Below, piece by piece: positions 51,805 to 60,959 of a DNA stretch of 64,000 nucleotides. The notes under the pieces were generated by a model that was not told the origin of the DNA, ran no database searches, and worked only from the letters and a program-made list of their open reading frames with translations. The stretch's first letter is position 1. Each line of letters opens with the position of its first letter. The stretch comes from Clostridiales bacterium (GTDB lineage Bacteria; Bacillota; Clostridia; TANB77; CAG-508), in the NCBI GenBank assembly GCA_003534295.1, contig DPDV01000013.1:1-64000 (forward strand), in the 5' to 3' direction. A program made the translations under genes and the position numbers.

Positions 51805-53646
51805 ATGAGTAATCAAACAAAAAAGCCTCCAATGGGAGGTATGGGACCAGGAAAAGGACCAATGACAATAGAAAAAGCAAAAGACTTTAAAGGGACTACA
51901 AATAAATTGATAAAAAACTACTTATCTAAATATAAAATTGCAGTGGTTATAGTAATGATATTTGCAATTGGAGGTACAATTTTCTCAATTGTAGGACCAA
52001 AAATATTGGGAAACGCAACAACAGAAATATATAATGGATTAATAAGTAAATTATCAGGAGGAGAAGGAATTAATTTTCAAAAAATTGCAGAAATTCTTCT
52101 AACATTATTAACATTGTATTTGATTAGCATGGTATTCTCTGCAGTGCAGGGATTTACAATGACAGGAGTGGCACAAAAAATAACATATAAAATGCGCAAT
52201 GAGTTAATAGAAAAAATTAATAAACTTCCTATGAAATATTTTGATAAAAAAACAAATGGAGAAGTATTATCAATAATATCAAACGATGTAGATACATTAT
52301 CTCAAAATTTGAACCAATGTGTTACGCAAATAATAACAGCTATTTGCACATTAATAGGAATATTAATAATGATGTTTTCTATTAGCTGGCAAATGACTAT
52401 TACGTCTTTGATAATACTACCAATTGCAGCATTTTTAGTTAAAACAATAGTATCTAAGTCGCAAAAATACTTTAAAGCTCAACAAGATTATTTAGGACAT
52501 GTAAATGGACAGGTAGAGGAAATTTATGGAGGACACACTGTTGTAAAAGCATTCAACAGTGAAGATGTAGTAATAAACAAATTTGAAGAAGCAAGTGAGG
52601 AGTTATATAAATCTGGTTGGAAATCTCAATTTCTATCTGGACTAATACATCCGGTAACCAACTTTATAAGTAATGTTGGATATGTGGCAGTAGCAATACT
52701 AGGTGGATATTTTGCTATACAAGGCAAAATAACAGTAGGAAATATTCAGTCTTTTATACAGTATAATAAGCAATTTACTCAACCAATAAATCAAATAGCC
52801 CAAGTTTCTGGAATGTTACAAGCCATGGTAGCGGCAGCGGAGAGAGTGTTTGAATTTTTGGAGGAACCAGAAGAAATAAAAACTATTGCGAATCCTAAAA
52901 GTACAAAAGATATAGAAGGCAATGTGGAATTTGAACATGTTCATTTTGGCTATGATGAGGATAAAATAATAATAAATGATTTTAATGCAGATATAAAAGC
53001 TGGACAAAAAATAGCAATTGTAGGTCCAACAGGGGCAGGAAAAACGACAATAGTTAAGCTTTTAATGAGATTTTATGATGTGAACAGTGGAGCAATATTG
53101 CTTGATGGAACAAATATAAAGAAGTTTGATAGAGGAAAACTAAGACAGGTATTTGGAATGGTTTTACAGGATACATGGCTATTTAATGGAACGGTTAAGG
53201 ATAATATCAAATATGGAAAAGAAGATGCAACAGATACAGAAATAATAGAGGCCGCTAAAGCTGCACATGTACACCACTTTATAAAAACATTGCCTAAAGG
53301 ATATGATGCACTAATAGATGAAGAGTCAAGTAATATTTCAGCAGGTCAAAAGCAATTATTAACAATAGCAAGGGTTATTTTAACAGATCCTAAAATATTG
53401 ATACTGGACGAAGCTACAAGTTCTATAGACACAAGAACAGAACAACAAATACAATCAGCAATGGATAATTTAATGAAAGGTAGAACAAGCTTTATAATAG
53501 CACATAGATTATCTACAATAAAAAATGCAGATTTGATACTTGTAATGGATCAAGGAGATATTGTAGAACAAGGAACGCATGAAGAATTATTAAAAAAGAA
53601 CGGTGCATATGCAAAATTGTATAATTCACAATTTGAAGAAAACTAA
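51805..53646 (+). CDS. Heterodimeric ABC exporter, subunit 2 (canonical)
   Basis: 613 residues, ATG at 51805, with GGAGGAGC upstream, inside the end of subunit 1. Gly/Met/Pro-rich N-terminus (PPMGGMGPGKGPM), six TM helices, NBD with Walker A GPTGAGKTT, signature NISAGQKQL, Walker B ILILDEATS and H-loop IIAHRLS. All catalytic residues are present, which complements subunit 1. Ends at a bidirectional terminator. Confidence 0.95.
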   Translation: MSNQTKKPPMGGMGPGKGPMTIEKAKDFKGTTNKLIKNYLSKYKIAVVIVMIFAIGGTIFSIVGPKILGNATTEIYNGLISKLSGGEGINFQKIAEILLTLLTLYLISMVFSAVQGFTMTGVAQKITYKMRNELIEKINKLPMKYFDKKTNGEVLSIISNDVDTLSQNLNQCVTQIITAICTLIGILIMMFSISWQMTITSLIILPIAAFLVKTIVSKSQKYFKAQQDYLGHVNGQVEEIYGGHTVVKAFNSEDVVINKFEEASEELYKSGWKSQFLSGLIHPVTNFISNVGYVAVAILGGYFAIQGKITVGNIQSFIQYNKQFTQPINQIAQVSGMLQAMVAAAERVFEFLEEPEEIKTIANPKSTKDIEGNVEFEHVHFGYDEDKIIINDFNADIKAGQKIAIVGPTGAGKTTIVKLLMRFYDVNSGAILLDGTNIKKFDRGKLRQVFGMVLQDTWLFNGTVKDNIKYGKEDATDTEIIEAAKAAHVHHFIKTLPKGYDALIDEESSNISAGQKQLLTIARVILTDPKILILDEATSSIDTRTEQQIQSAMDNLMKGRTSFIIAHRLSTIKNADLILVMDQGDIVEQGTHEELLKKNGAYAKLYNSQFEEN

Positions 53647-53660
53647 CAAACGAAATAAAT

Positions 53661-53690
53661 TAACCTGAGCGGTTTTAGCCACTCAGGTTA
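53661..53690. terminator. Bidirectional terminator
   Basis: TAACCTGAG / CTCAGGTTA perfect 9-bp arms between two converging genes. Confidence 0.85.
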
Positions 53691-54005
53691 ATTTATACTT
53701 TTAATAAAAACTGCTAATTTTTTTAAAGTCTCACAACCAAGTTCTATTTCTTCATTACTAAAAGATTCTAATATTTTACTAGTTTCCGATTTTATATTAT
53801 TATTTTTGCCAAACAAAATATAATCAGCACTGGTATTGGTTAAATCACAAAGTCTTTTTAACTTTTCAATGGATAAGCAACTTTTCCCACGTTCAACAAT
53901 TCCTAGATATTGACCAGAGATACCAAGTAATTTAGAAAATTCTTCTTTTGACATATTCATATTTTCACGTATATTTTTTATTCTTAAACCAATTTGCTTT
54001 TTCAT
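53688..54005 (-). CDS. XRE-family transcriptional regulator
   Basis: 105 residues from ATG 54005, chosen because GTGAGG lies 6 nt upstream (an ATG at 54017 overlaps that site). Helix-turn-helix: IGLRIKNIRENMNMSKEEFSKLLGISGQYLGIVERGKSCLSIEKLKRLCDLTNTSADYILFG, an HTH_3 domain typical of SinR-like repressors. The C-terminus is a short helix. It diverges from the Spo0A-like gene, with 137 bp between starts, so mutual or shared control is possible. Confidence 0.9.
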   Translation of the reverse strand: MKKQIGLRIKNIRENMNMSKEEFSKLLGISGQYLGIVERGKSCLSIEKLKRLCDLTNTSADYILFGKNNNIKSETSKILESFSNEEIELGCETLKKLAVFIKSIN

Positions 54006-54142
54006 AAAAAACCTCACAAAATTAATATCAAATTAATTCTAAAATTATAAACAAATTATAAAATGACAAAAAACAATACATATTAGTGGAAAAAAATGAA
54101 AAAATATGATAATATATGAAAAAACAAGAGGTATTTATTTTT

Positions 54143-54931
54143 ATGGAGAATAAAATGAAATTATTATTAGTGGAAGATGATGTTAATACTTGTGAAATAT
54201 TTAAGAAAATTGAAAGAGCAAAAAGTGAGATAAAATTTATTGCAATAACAAACTCGGAAGTAGAAGCGTTAAACTGTGTAAAAAATAATATGCCAGACGG
54301 TATTATATTAGATCTAGAATTAACAAATGGAAAAGGTAGTGGATTTGGATTTCTAAAAGAGTTAAGGAAAATTAAGTTAAAAATATTGCCTAAAATAATA
54401 GTAACTACAAACATATGCACAGACTCTGTTTATGATTATTTACATGATAATAAAGTTGATTTTATATTTTATAAAAAACAGGAAGGTTATTCGGAAGAAA
54501 GCGTAATAGATACATTACTATTGTTAAATGGGTATACAGATAATATAAGCTACACTGAAAATACTAAACACAATGAATCAAATGATGATAAAGAAATATT
54601 GGAAGAAATTGACAAAGAACTTGATTTGATAGGAGTAGGAACTCATTTACAAGGCAGAAAGTATTTACATGACTCTATATATTATGCAATAATGCAAGAA
54701 AATAATGAAAGCAAAATATCAATAATACAATATTTAGGTGGTAAATATAAAAGGTCTACAAGTACTATAAGCAGAGCAATGCAGAATGCAATACTTTATG
54801 CTTGGCGAATATCTGCAATAGAAGATTTAACCACATATTACACAGCAAAAATTAATTATGAAACAGGAGTACCAACACCAACTGAATTTATATATTATTA
54901 TGCCAATAAAATAAAGAAAAAGATGATCTAA
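54143..54931 (+). CDS. Spo0A-like response regulator
   Basis: 262 residues from ATG 54143, with AAGAGG upstream (an ATG at 54116 is in frame but has no ribosome site). Receiver domain with D12/D13 (LLLVEDDVN), the phosphoacceptor D57 (DGIILDLEL), Thr88/89 and Lys111 all in place. A Spo0A_C-like DNA-binding domain (residues about 150-262: VGTHLQGRKYLHDSIYYAIM...KYKRSTSTISRAMQNAILYAW) follows. It may be the sporulation master regulator itself or a paralogue; the C-terminal domain is quite diverged, and only this window is visible. The downstream sensor kinase and peptide frame suggest a local circuit. Confidence 0.8.
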   Translation: MENKMKLLLVEDDVNTCEIFKKIERAKSEIKFIAITNSEVEALNCVKNNMPDGIILDLELTNGKGSGFGFLKELRKIKLKILPKIIVTTNICTDSVYDYLHDNKVDFIFYKKQEGYSEESVIDTLLLLNGYTDNISYTENTKHNESNDDKEILEEIDKELDLIGVGTHLQGRKYLHDSIYYAIMQENNESKISIIQYLGGKYKRSTSTISRAMQNAILYAWRISAIEDLTTYYTAKINYETGVPTPTEFIYYYANKIKKKMI

Positions 54932-54936
54932 AAAGC

Positions 54937-54959
54937 GCCACAATGCATTGCATTGTGGC
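54937..54959 (+). terminator. Terminator after the Spo0A-like gene
   Basis: GCCACAATGC-att-GCATTGTGGC, a perfect 10-bp stem with no long T-run. It could also be an operator. Confidence 0.6.
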
Positions 54960-55009
54960 AAAATTCAAATATTACTTGGTAGATGAAAGAAAGTATGTCT
55001 ACAAAGTGA

Positions 55010-55108
55010 CAAAATGTCACAAAAAGTAACAATCGCTAAATGACAAAAATCAGATTTAATCAAATAATTGAATCACTACTGTTCACTTATATAAATGAAT
55101 ATAAGTGA
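55010..55108 (+). promoter_or_regulatory. Regulatory region before the 13-residue peptide frame
   Basis: GTGAC-aaaat-GTCAC (about 55009-55023), further TGACAAAAA-like sites (55042) and a TCACTTATA / TATAAGTGA dyad (55083-55108). Similar TGACAAAAA words lie before the Spo0A-like gene (54064). These could be 0A-box-like binding sites. Confidence 0.4.
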
Positions 55109-55151
55109 TATTTTTTTATTGTAAAAAATAAAAAAATAGGTGGTGATATGA

Positions 55152-55193
55152 ATGGATTTCTGGGAATGGTTAAGATATTGGTTAGGATTATAA
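55152..55193 (+). CDS. Possible 13-residue peptide gene
   Basis: ATG at 55152, with AGGTGG 8 nt upstream. It encodes MDFWEWLRYWLGL, a Trp/Leu-rich amphipathic peptide, then TAA. A strong terminator follows within 8 nt. The alternative start at 55148 gives a 20-residue basic peptide (MNGFLGMVKILVRIIKIQEK) with poorer spacing. The peptide could be a signal for the AgrC-like kinase next door; no export or processing gene is visible, so this is only a hypothesis. Confidence 0.4.
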   Translation: MDFWEWLRYWLGL

Positions 55194-55200
55194 AAATACA

Positions 55201-55238
55201 AGAGAAGTAAAAAAATATTGATTACTTCTCTTTTTTTA
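55201..55238 (+). terminator. Terminator after the peptide frame
   Basis: AGAGAAGTAA / TTACTTCTCT perfect 10-bp stem with TTTTTTT. Confidence 0.9.
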
Positions 55239-55277
55239 TTTATAATATAGTCATATTTAATTATTAAGGTGAGAAAA

Positions 55278-56750
55278 GTGAAAATTGATTTATTAAATAC
55301 ACTTATAAAAATGTTCTTTCTATTAAACTATACAAGCTATATATATGCTAGGATTATGAATAAAAACTATAGTAAAAAAACATGTGCTTTGATATTTATT
55401 ATTAATTTCTTTTTAAGTGCTTTAAACCTTCTAATGAAGAGTTATTTTAAAACAAATGAAGTAATGATTATAATAATTATATTATCTGCCATAATAATAA
55501 ATCAAATAAGTACTGAGAAAATTAGACCTTCAGCGATTTTACTGGCTTTTGCGGTATGTATAATGTCATTAGTTATTTCTGTGACTGCTATTTTTCCATT
55601 ACAAAATATATTAAATAGGGTAAATAATGCCAAAATAGTTATGATGATTTTAATGGTGGTAATACAAGGACTAACAATTTGTGTACTTTTCAGAATTAAA
55701 AGATTTAATAAAGGGCTGGCTTTTATTAAGGAAAAAATCAATAATGAGTATATAGACATAATAACTATAAACATAAGTATTGCTGTGATATTTGTATACA
55801 CCTTATTTGGCAATTATTATGGCAATTTGACAAGGCATATTTTGATTTCATTTATTATTTTAGGTACTATTATGTTTGTTATGATTCAAAAAACATTGGT
55901 TTTATATTATAAGCAAAAGTTATTGGAAAAAACAATGGCAGATTATGAAAATGAAATTAAACAAAAGGATGAGAAAATAAAAGTTCTTTCAGAGGAAAAG
56001 TTTAAGATTAGCAAAATTAATCATGAATTCTATAATAGACAAAAAGCATTAGAGATGACAGTAAATGACTTTATAAATAATACAAATATGGAAGTTGGAA
56101 GGGAACTAGCTATTACGAACAAAATAAATAGTTTATCAAAAGAATATTCTAATAAAATGAAATCAATAAAACAAGTGGAAAAGCTATCGCTTACAGGAAT
56201 AGAAGAAATTGATGAAATGTTTAAATATATGCAAATTGAATGTATAAAAAATAATATTGATTTTAAGCTAAAAATAGAAGGAAATGTATATCCATTAGTT
56301 AATAATATTATAGAAAAGGATAGATTAGTAACTTTAATTGGGGATCATTTAAAAGATGCAATAATAGCAATAAATTTTAGTAAAAATAAGTTTAAAAGTA
56401 TTATAGCAATATTGGGTATAAAAAATAACTGTTATGAATTTTGCATATGTGATACAGGTATAGAATTTCAAATAGAAACATTGTTAAAATTAGGATTGGA
56501 ACCTGTAACAACACACAAAGAAACTGGCGGTACAGGCATTGGATTTATATCTACATTTGAAACACTAAAAAAGTGTAATGCTAGTCTAATAATAGATGAA
56601 AAACATGAAGAAAGTAACAATGATTATACTAAATCAGTTACAATAAAATTTGATGGGAAGAGCCAATATATAATAAAATCATATAGAGCAGATAAAATAA
56701 AAGATAAAGCAGAAGATGATAGAATAATAATAAAAAGGAATGATAATTAG
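55278..56750 (+). CDS. AgrC-like GHKL sensor histidine kinase with altered N-box
   Basis: 490 residues from GTG 55278, with AAGGTGAG just upstream. Six or seven TM helices over residues 10-210, like AgrC/ComD receptors. A coiled linker (ADYENEIKQKDEKIKVLSEEK) leads to the H-box INHEFYNRQKALE (usual HD/E-F-x-N-x). The GHKL domain has G-boxes (CDTGIEF, TGGTGIGF), but the N-box reads GDHLKDAIIAI where LLDNAIEA is expected, so the Mg2+-binding Asn is Asp. Peptide sensing is the family's usual task. It probably acts on a regulator such as the Spo0A-like protein upstream. The stop abuts the start of the next gene. Confidence 0.75.
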   Translation: MKIDLLNTLIKMFFLLNYTSYIYARIMNKNYSKKTCALIFIINFFLSALNLLMKSYFKTNEVMIIIIILSAIIINQISTEKIRPSAILLAFAVCIMSLVISVTAIFPLQNILNRVNNAKIVMMILMVVIQGLTICVLFRIKRFNKGLAFIKEKINNEYIDIITINISIAVIFVYTLFGNYYGNLTRHILISFIILGTIMFVMIQKTLVLYYKQKLLEKTMADYENEIKQKDEKIKVLSEEKFKISKINHEFYNRQKALEMTVNDFINNTNMEVGRELAITNKINSLSKEYSNKMKSIKQVEKLSLTGIEEIDEMFKYMQIECIKNNIDFKLKIEGNVYPLVNNIIEKDRLVTLIGDHLKDAIIAINFSKNKFKSIIAILGIKNNCYEFCICDTGIEFQIETLLKLGLEPVTTHKETGGTGIGFISTFETLKKCNASLIIDEKHEESNNDYTKSVTIKFDGKSQYIIKSYRADKIKDKAEDDRIIIKRNDN

Positions 56751-57650
56751 ATGAACAAATTACCCGATTTTTTTATGGAAAGATTATATAAAGAATATAA
56801 CGAAGAGCAAGCTAATCAAATAATAGAAGGCTATAAGTTAGAAAGAAAACTTACTTTTAGAGTTAATACAATAAAAACAACAGCAGAAGAAATTGAACAG
56901 AGGCTAGTTGAAAATGGAATAATGTATAAAAAAGTAAAATGGAGTAAAGAGGCTTTTATAATACTTAATAGAAATGAAGAAGAGATACAAAAATTAGAAA
57001 TGTATAAAAATGGAGAAATATATTTACAAAGTTTGTCATCTATGTTGCCACCAATAATTTTAAATCCTACAGAAAAAACAGATATTTTAGACATGACTTC
57101 AGCGCCAGGAGGAAAAACCACACAAATAGCAGCACTTACTAATAACAATGCAAATATAACAGCCTGCGAAATGAGTAATATACGAGCGGAGAGACTAAAA
57201 TACAATCTAGAAAAGCAAGGAGCTCTAGCATATGTTATGGTAAAAGATGCAAGAAATATAGATAAATTTTTCTCTTTTGATCAAATACTTCTAGATAGCC
57301 CATGTAGTGGAAGTGGTACTATAAATATGAATAATACAGATTTGAATAAGTATTTTACATTAGAGCTTGTTGAAAAATGCAAAAAAACACAAAGAAGTTT
57401 AATAAATAAAGCAGTACAAATATTAAAAGGTGGCAAAGAATTGGTATATTCAACGTGTTCAATATTAAAAGAAGAAAATGAAGAAATAGTAAAAACAATA
57501 ATGAATAAAGGAATGGAAATTGTTCCAATTGAATTTGAAGGTAAGGAAACATTACCACAATTACCAACAACAATAGATGGAACTTTATGCATATGTCCAA
57601 CACAAGAATATGAAGGATTTTTTATTGCTAAATTAAGAAAAATATGTTAA
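56751..57650 (+). CDS. RsmB/RsmF-type RNA (cytosine-5) methyltransferase
   Basis: 299 residues, ATG at 56751, directly after the kinase stop. SAM motif I DMTSAPGGKTTQIA (about 103-116), then NIRAERLKYNLEKQG. Catalytic motif IV ILLDSPCSGSGTI and motif VI VYSTCSILKEENEE carry the two catalytic cysteines. Known: m5C methylation of 16S rRNA or tRNA. The protein lacks the extra N-terminal (NusB-like) and C-terminal RNA-binding domains of longer relatives. Confidence 0.92.
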   Translation: MNKLPDFFMERLYKEYNEEQANQIIEGYKLERKLTFRVNTIKTTAEEIEQRLVENGIMYKKVKWSKEAFIILNRNEEEIQKLEMYKNGEIYLQSLSSMLPPIILNPTEKTDILDMTSAPGGKTTQIAALTNNNANITACEMSNIRAERLKYNLEKQGALAYVMVKDARNIDKFFSFDQILLDSPCSGSGTINMNNTDLNKYFTLELVEKCKKTQRSLINKAVQILKGGKELVYSTCSILKEENEEIVKTIMNKGMEIVPIEFEGKETLPQLPTTIDGTLCICPTQEYEGFFIAKLRKIC

Positions 57651-57692
57651 ATTTAAAAATGAATTGTTTGTTTATGAAGAGGAGAGAAAAAA

Positions 57693-58529
57693 ATGAGAAA
57701 TGTATTTACATACTTTATGCTGTTTTTTATTTATGCAATTTTGGGTTGGATAATAGAAACAACATTAGTATCTATAGAAAAAAGAAAATTTGTAAATAGA
57801 GGCTTTTTAATAGGCCCATATTGTCCAATTTATGGATTTGGTGGACTAGCCATTACAATTTTATTAAAAAACTATACCAAAGATCCAATAGTATTATTTT
57901 TGATGGCAGTAATAATATGTGGAACATTAGAGTATTTTACAAGTTACATAATGGAAAAAATATTTAAAGCAAGATGGTGGGATTATAGCGCTAAAAAATA
58001 TAACATAAATGGAAGAATATGTCTAGAAACAGTTGTGCCATTTGGAATATTGGGATGTTTGGTTATGTATGTATTAAATCCAATAACATTTAAATATTTA
58101 AATATGCTTTCAAATTCTATGTTAAATATTATTTCTGCAATTTGTTTTACAATATTTATTACAGATAATATTGTTTCATATAATGTAATATCAAGTTTTA
58201 CAAAAACTGTTAAAACCATAAATGTAGGTAAAATAAAGGATAACACAGAAGAAATTACAAAAAAGGTAAGGGAAGTATTAATAGGAAAATCTTTTTTCAA
58301 CAAAAGACTTATGGAAGCATACCCAAATTTGCAGGCTAAGATAAAAGAAAAAGCAAGGCAAATAGCACAAAAGGCTAAGGAAGTAAAAACAGAAATGTCA
58401 GATAAAGTTGAAAGCATGAAAGAAAAAATAACCCAGAGTGCAAGCGAAATAAAAGATAATATAGGGGATAAGGTAGAAGAAATGCAAAAGGAAATAAGGA
58501 AAAAACCTTCTAAAAAAGAAGGTAAATAA
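57693..58529 (+). CDS. CmpB-like putative ABC transporter permease (membrane protein)
   Basis: 278 residues, ATG at 57693, with AGAGGAGAG upstream. Four or five TM helices in residues 5-170, containing the family run FFIYAILGWIIETTLVSIEKRKFVNRGFLIGPYCPIYGFGG and LEYFTSYIMEKIFKARWWDYSAKKYNINGRICLETVVPFGILG (ABC_trans_CmpB, PF06541 type). The C-terminal 80 residues are a charged amphipathic helix (AKEVKTEMSDKVESMKEKITQSASEIKDNI). Despite the name, no ATPase partner is present. Function not established. Confidence 0.8.
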   Translation: MRNVFTYFMLFFIYAILGWIIETTLVSIEKRKFVNRGFLIGPYCPIYGFGGLAITILLKNYTKDPIVLFLMAVIICGTLEYFTSYIMEKIFKARWWDYSAKKYNINGRICLETVVPFGILGCLVMYVLNPITFKYLNMLSNSMLNIISAICFTIFITDNIVSYNVISSFTKTVKTINVGKIKDNTEEITKKVREVLIGKSFFNKRLMEAYPNLQAKIKEKARQIAQKAKEVKTEMSDKVESMKEKITQSASEIKDNIGDKVEEMQKEIRKKPSKKEGK

Positions 58530-58534
58530 TTAAG

Positions 58535-58966
58535 CTAACTATGTATTGCCATTCTGGCTAATTCATCACATCTATTATTAAATTCATTGTCTGCATGACC
58601 TTTTACTTTGTGAAATGTGACTTTATGAGTTTTGGTAAGAGAAAGTAATTCTTGCCAAAGCTCTTTATTTTTTACCTCTTTTTTATCAGATGTTTTCCAA
58701 TTATTTTTAACCCAATTTTTAATCCAATTTTGATTAAAAGCATTTACCACATAAGCACTATCACTATAAAGATGAACATTACATGGAAATTTTAGAAGCT
58801 TTAATCCCTCTATTACAGCAGTTAGTTCCATTACATTGTTGGTAGTATTTTTTAAGCCACCAGAAATTTCTTTTTTATTATCTTTATACATTAAAATTGT
58901 TCCCCAACCACCTGGTCCAGGATTACCACTACAGGCACCATCAGTATATATAATAACTTCTTCCAT
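58535..58966 (-). CDS. rnhA: Ribonuclease HI
   Basis: 143 residues, ATG at 58966, minus strand, with AAGGAG upstream. Catalytic set D9 (YTDGACSGNPGPGGWG), E47 (NVMELTAV), D69 (LYSDSAYV) and D134 (NRCDELAR), with the His124 loop (KVKGHADN). Cleaves RNA in RNA:DNA hybrids. It converges on the CmpB-like gene with only 5 nt between the stops. Confidence 0.96.
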   Translation of the reverse strand: MEEVIIYTDGACSGNPGPGGWGTILMYKDNKKEISGGLKNTTNNVMELTAVIEGLKLLKFPCNVHLYSDSAYVVNAFNQNWIKNWVKNNWKTSDKKEVKNKELWQELLSLTKTHKVTFHKVKGHADNEFNNRCDELARMAIHS

Positions 58967-59055
58967 TTAATTTTCTCCTTCTAATTGTAAATATTTTTAT
59001 TATATGATATTATAACAATAAATAAAAAACAATACAATATAAAGAAGGTGAGTTT

Positions 59056-60288
59056 ATGCCAAAAGTATTAGGGACAATAGCTGAATATAATCCATTTCAT
59101 AATGGCCATTTATATCATATAAAAAAATCTATAGAAGAAACAGGTGCAGATTTTGTAATATGTGTGATGTCAGGAAATTTTGTACAAAGAGGTAATACTT
59201 CTATTATAGATAAATGGACAAAAGCAAAAATGGCATTGGCTAATGGAGTAGATTTAGTAATAGAATTACCAACTGTATATAGTGTTTCAAGCGCAGAAAA
59301 CTTTGCAGAAGGTGCTATAAAATTATTAGACTCATTAAAAATAGTTGATACAATATCTTTTGGTATAGAGGCAAAAGATATTGCTAGTTTAAACAATATA
59401 GCAAATGTTTTTTATATGGAGCCAAAAGAATATACCAATATATTAAACCATGAGCTAAAAAAAGGAATATCCTTTCCAAAGGCTAGAGAAAATGCTGTAA
59501 TGATGTACTTGAATGATATTAAACAATATGCAAATATATTAACAGGGGCAAACAATATATTGGCAATAGAATATTTAAAGGCAATAAAAAAGTTAAAAAG
59601 CAAATTAAATCCAATAGGAATTAGAAGAGAAAAAGTATTATATAATGATGAAATAATTATAGATGATTTTGCAAGCGCAACAGCAATAAGAAAAATGATA
59701 GCAACAGGTCAGTTTGAAGAAATACAAAAAGTTATGCCTAAGTCTTCGTATGCACTTTTAGCAGATGAACTAAGAAGAGGACACTATGTATTAGATTTAT
59801 CAAAATTTCAGAAAGAAATAATATATAACTTAAGAAAAATGAAGGTGGGAGATATTGCTCAACTTGCAGATGTATCAGAGGGATTAGAAAATGCTATAAA
59901 AAATGCAGCAAATTCTTGCAATAATGTTGTTGACTTTGTCAATATAGTAAAATGTAAAAGATATACCCAGACAAGAATACAAAGAATTCTAATATATGCT
60001 TTACTAGGAATAACAAGTGAAAAAATGATGACTTCTAAAAAAACAACTCCATATGCAAGAATTTTAGGTTTTAATGAAAAAGGTAAAAAACTGATATCAC
60101 AAATAGTAAAACATAATAAAAGAGCGCAAATAGTAACTTCAGTAAAAAAATATATGGATGAATCTAAAAATAAGGCATTAAAGGAAATGCTAGAAACTGA
60201 TATATTTGCGACCAATGTATATACTCTAGGATATGAAAGCGATTCTTGGTCTAACTTAGACTATACTAATAAAATAATTACCATGTAA
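59056..60288 (+). CDS. tmcAL: tRNA(Met) cytidine acetate ligase
   Basis: 410 residues, ATG at 59056, with AAGAAGGTGAG upstream. Nucleotidyltransferase fold with GTIAEYNPFHNGHLYHI (HIGH-like), VICVMSGNFVQRGNTSIIDKWTKAKMAL and GIRREKVLYNDE. The motif LTGANNILAIEYLKAI is typical of the YlbM/TmcAL family. Known: makes N4-acetylcytidine at the wobble position of elongator tRNA-Met from acetate and ATP. Full length. Confidence 0.93.
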   Translation: MPKVLGTIAEYNPFHNGHLYHIKKSIEETGADFVICVMSGNFVQRGNTSIIDKWTKAKMALANGVDLVIELPTVYSVSSAENFAEGAIKLLDSLKIVDTISFGIEAKDIASLNNIANVFYMEPKEYTNILNHELKKGISFPKARENAVMMYLNDIKQYANILTGANNILAIEYLKAIKKLKSKLNPIGIRREKVLYNDEIIIDDFASATAIRKMIATGQFEEIQKVMPKSSYALLADELRRGHYVLDLSKFQKEIIYNLRKMKVGDIAQLADVSEGLENAIKNAANSCNNVVDFVNIVKCKRYTQTRIQRILIYALLGITSEKMMTSKKTTPYARILGFNEKGKKLISQIVKHNKRAQIVTSVKKYMDESKNKALKEMLETDIFATNVYTLGYESDSWSNLDYTNKIITM

Positions 60289-60300
60289 AATATTACAAAA

Positions 60301-60345
60301 ATATTACATTTCATTATTTTTATTGAAATGTAATATTTTTTATCA
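60301..60345 (+). terminator. Terminator of tmcAL
   Basis: ATATTACATTTCA / TGAAATGTAATAT perfect 13-bp arms (60301-60336) and T-run. Confidence 0.92.
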
Positions 60346-60419
60346 TATAATCTGCGTAAGGGAAATCACATAATTGTATGCATAAGACATTCCCATTTAT
60401 TATGGAAGGAAACATTGAA

Positions 60420-60959
60420 ATGGAAACTTTTGCAACATATATAATGGAAGAAAAAGACTGGGTAAAGAAACTTGAAATAGCATATTATTTGCGAAAAAAA
60501 GCTAATACTTTTTTTAATAACACTGTTATTTTTAAGACGGTGTTGGCCAAGTTATTTCTAGATCACACAGAAATTGATTTGGATAAAAATTTAATTTTAA
60601 CAGCATGCATATTGTGTAATTGTAAAAAAGTTGATAATTTTTCTGATATGGAGAAAATCAAAACATATGCAAAAGAAGGAGCCGAGTATTTAAGAAATCT
60701 TGGATTTGACGAAAGATTTTGCAGAATATGTGAACAAGTAAATAGATATAGTGGGCTAGAACCTAGAGAGCCAGAAGCAGATATTTTAGAATTAATTGAT
60801 CAATTTGGTGGAATGCTTCTGGACAGACCAGAAAGAATTGGATTTAAATGTGATGAAGCCTTAGTTCTATTGGAATTTAGAAATTTAAAGGATAAAGAAA
60901 ATAGATATTTAGAAATATTTAAGGATTTTGTAAATAGAATGGAGGCAATAAAGATATGA
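60420..60959 (+). CDS. HD-domain-like hypothetical protein
   Basis: 179 residues from ATG 60420 (GGAAGGA at 60404-60410); an in-frame ATG at 60378 would add 14 residues but has no ribosome site. Residues about 95-165 (EGAEYLRNLGFDERFCRICEQVNRYSGLEPREPEADILELIDQFGGMLLDRPER) resemble the second half of an HD phosphohydrolase; the classical HD pair is not obvious. Overlaps the next gene by 4 nt, so it is in one operon with it and with endonuclease Q. Confidence 0.5.
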   Translation: METFATYIMEEKDWVKKLEIAYYLRKKANTFFNNTVIFKTVLAKLFLDHTEIDLDKNLILTACILCNCKKVDNFSDMEKIKTYAKEGAEYLRNLGFDERFCRICEQVNRYSGLEPREPEADILELIDQFGGMLLDRPERIGFKCDEALVLLEFRNLKDKENRYLEIFKDFVNRMEAIKI

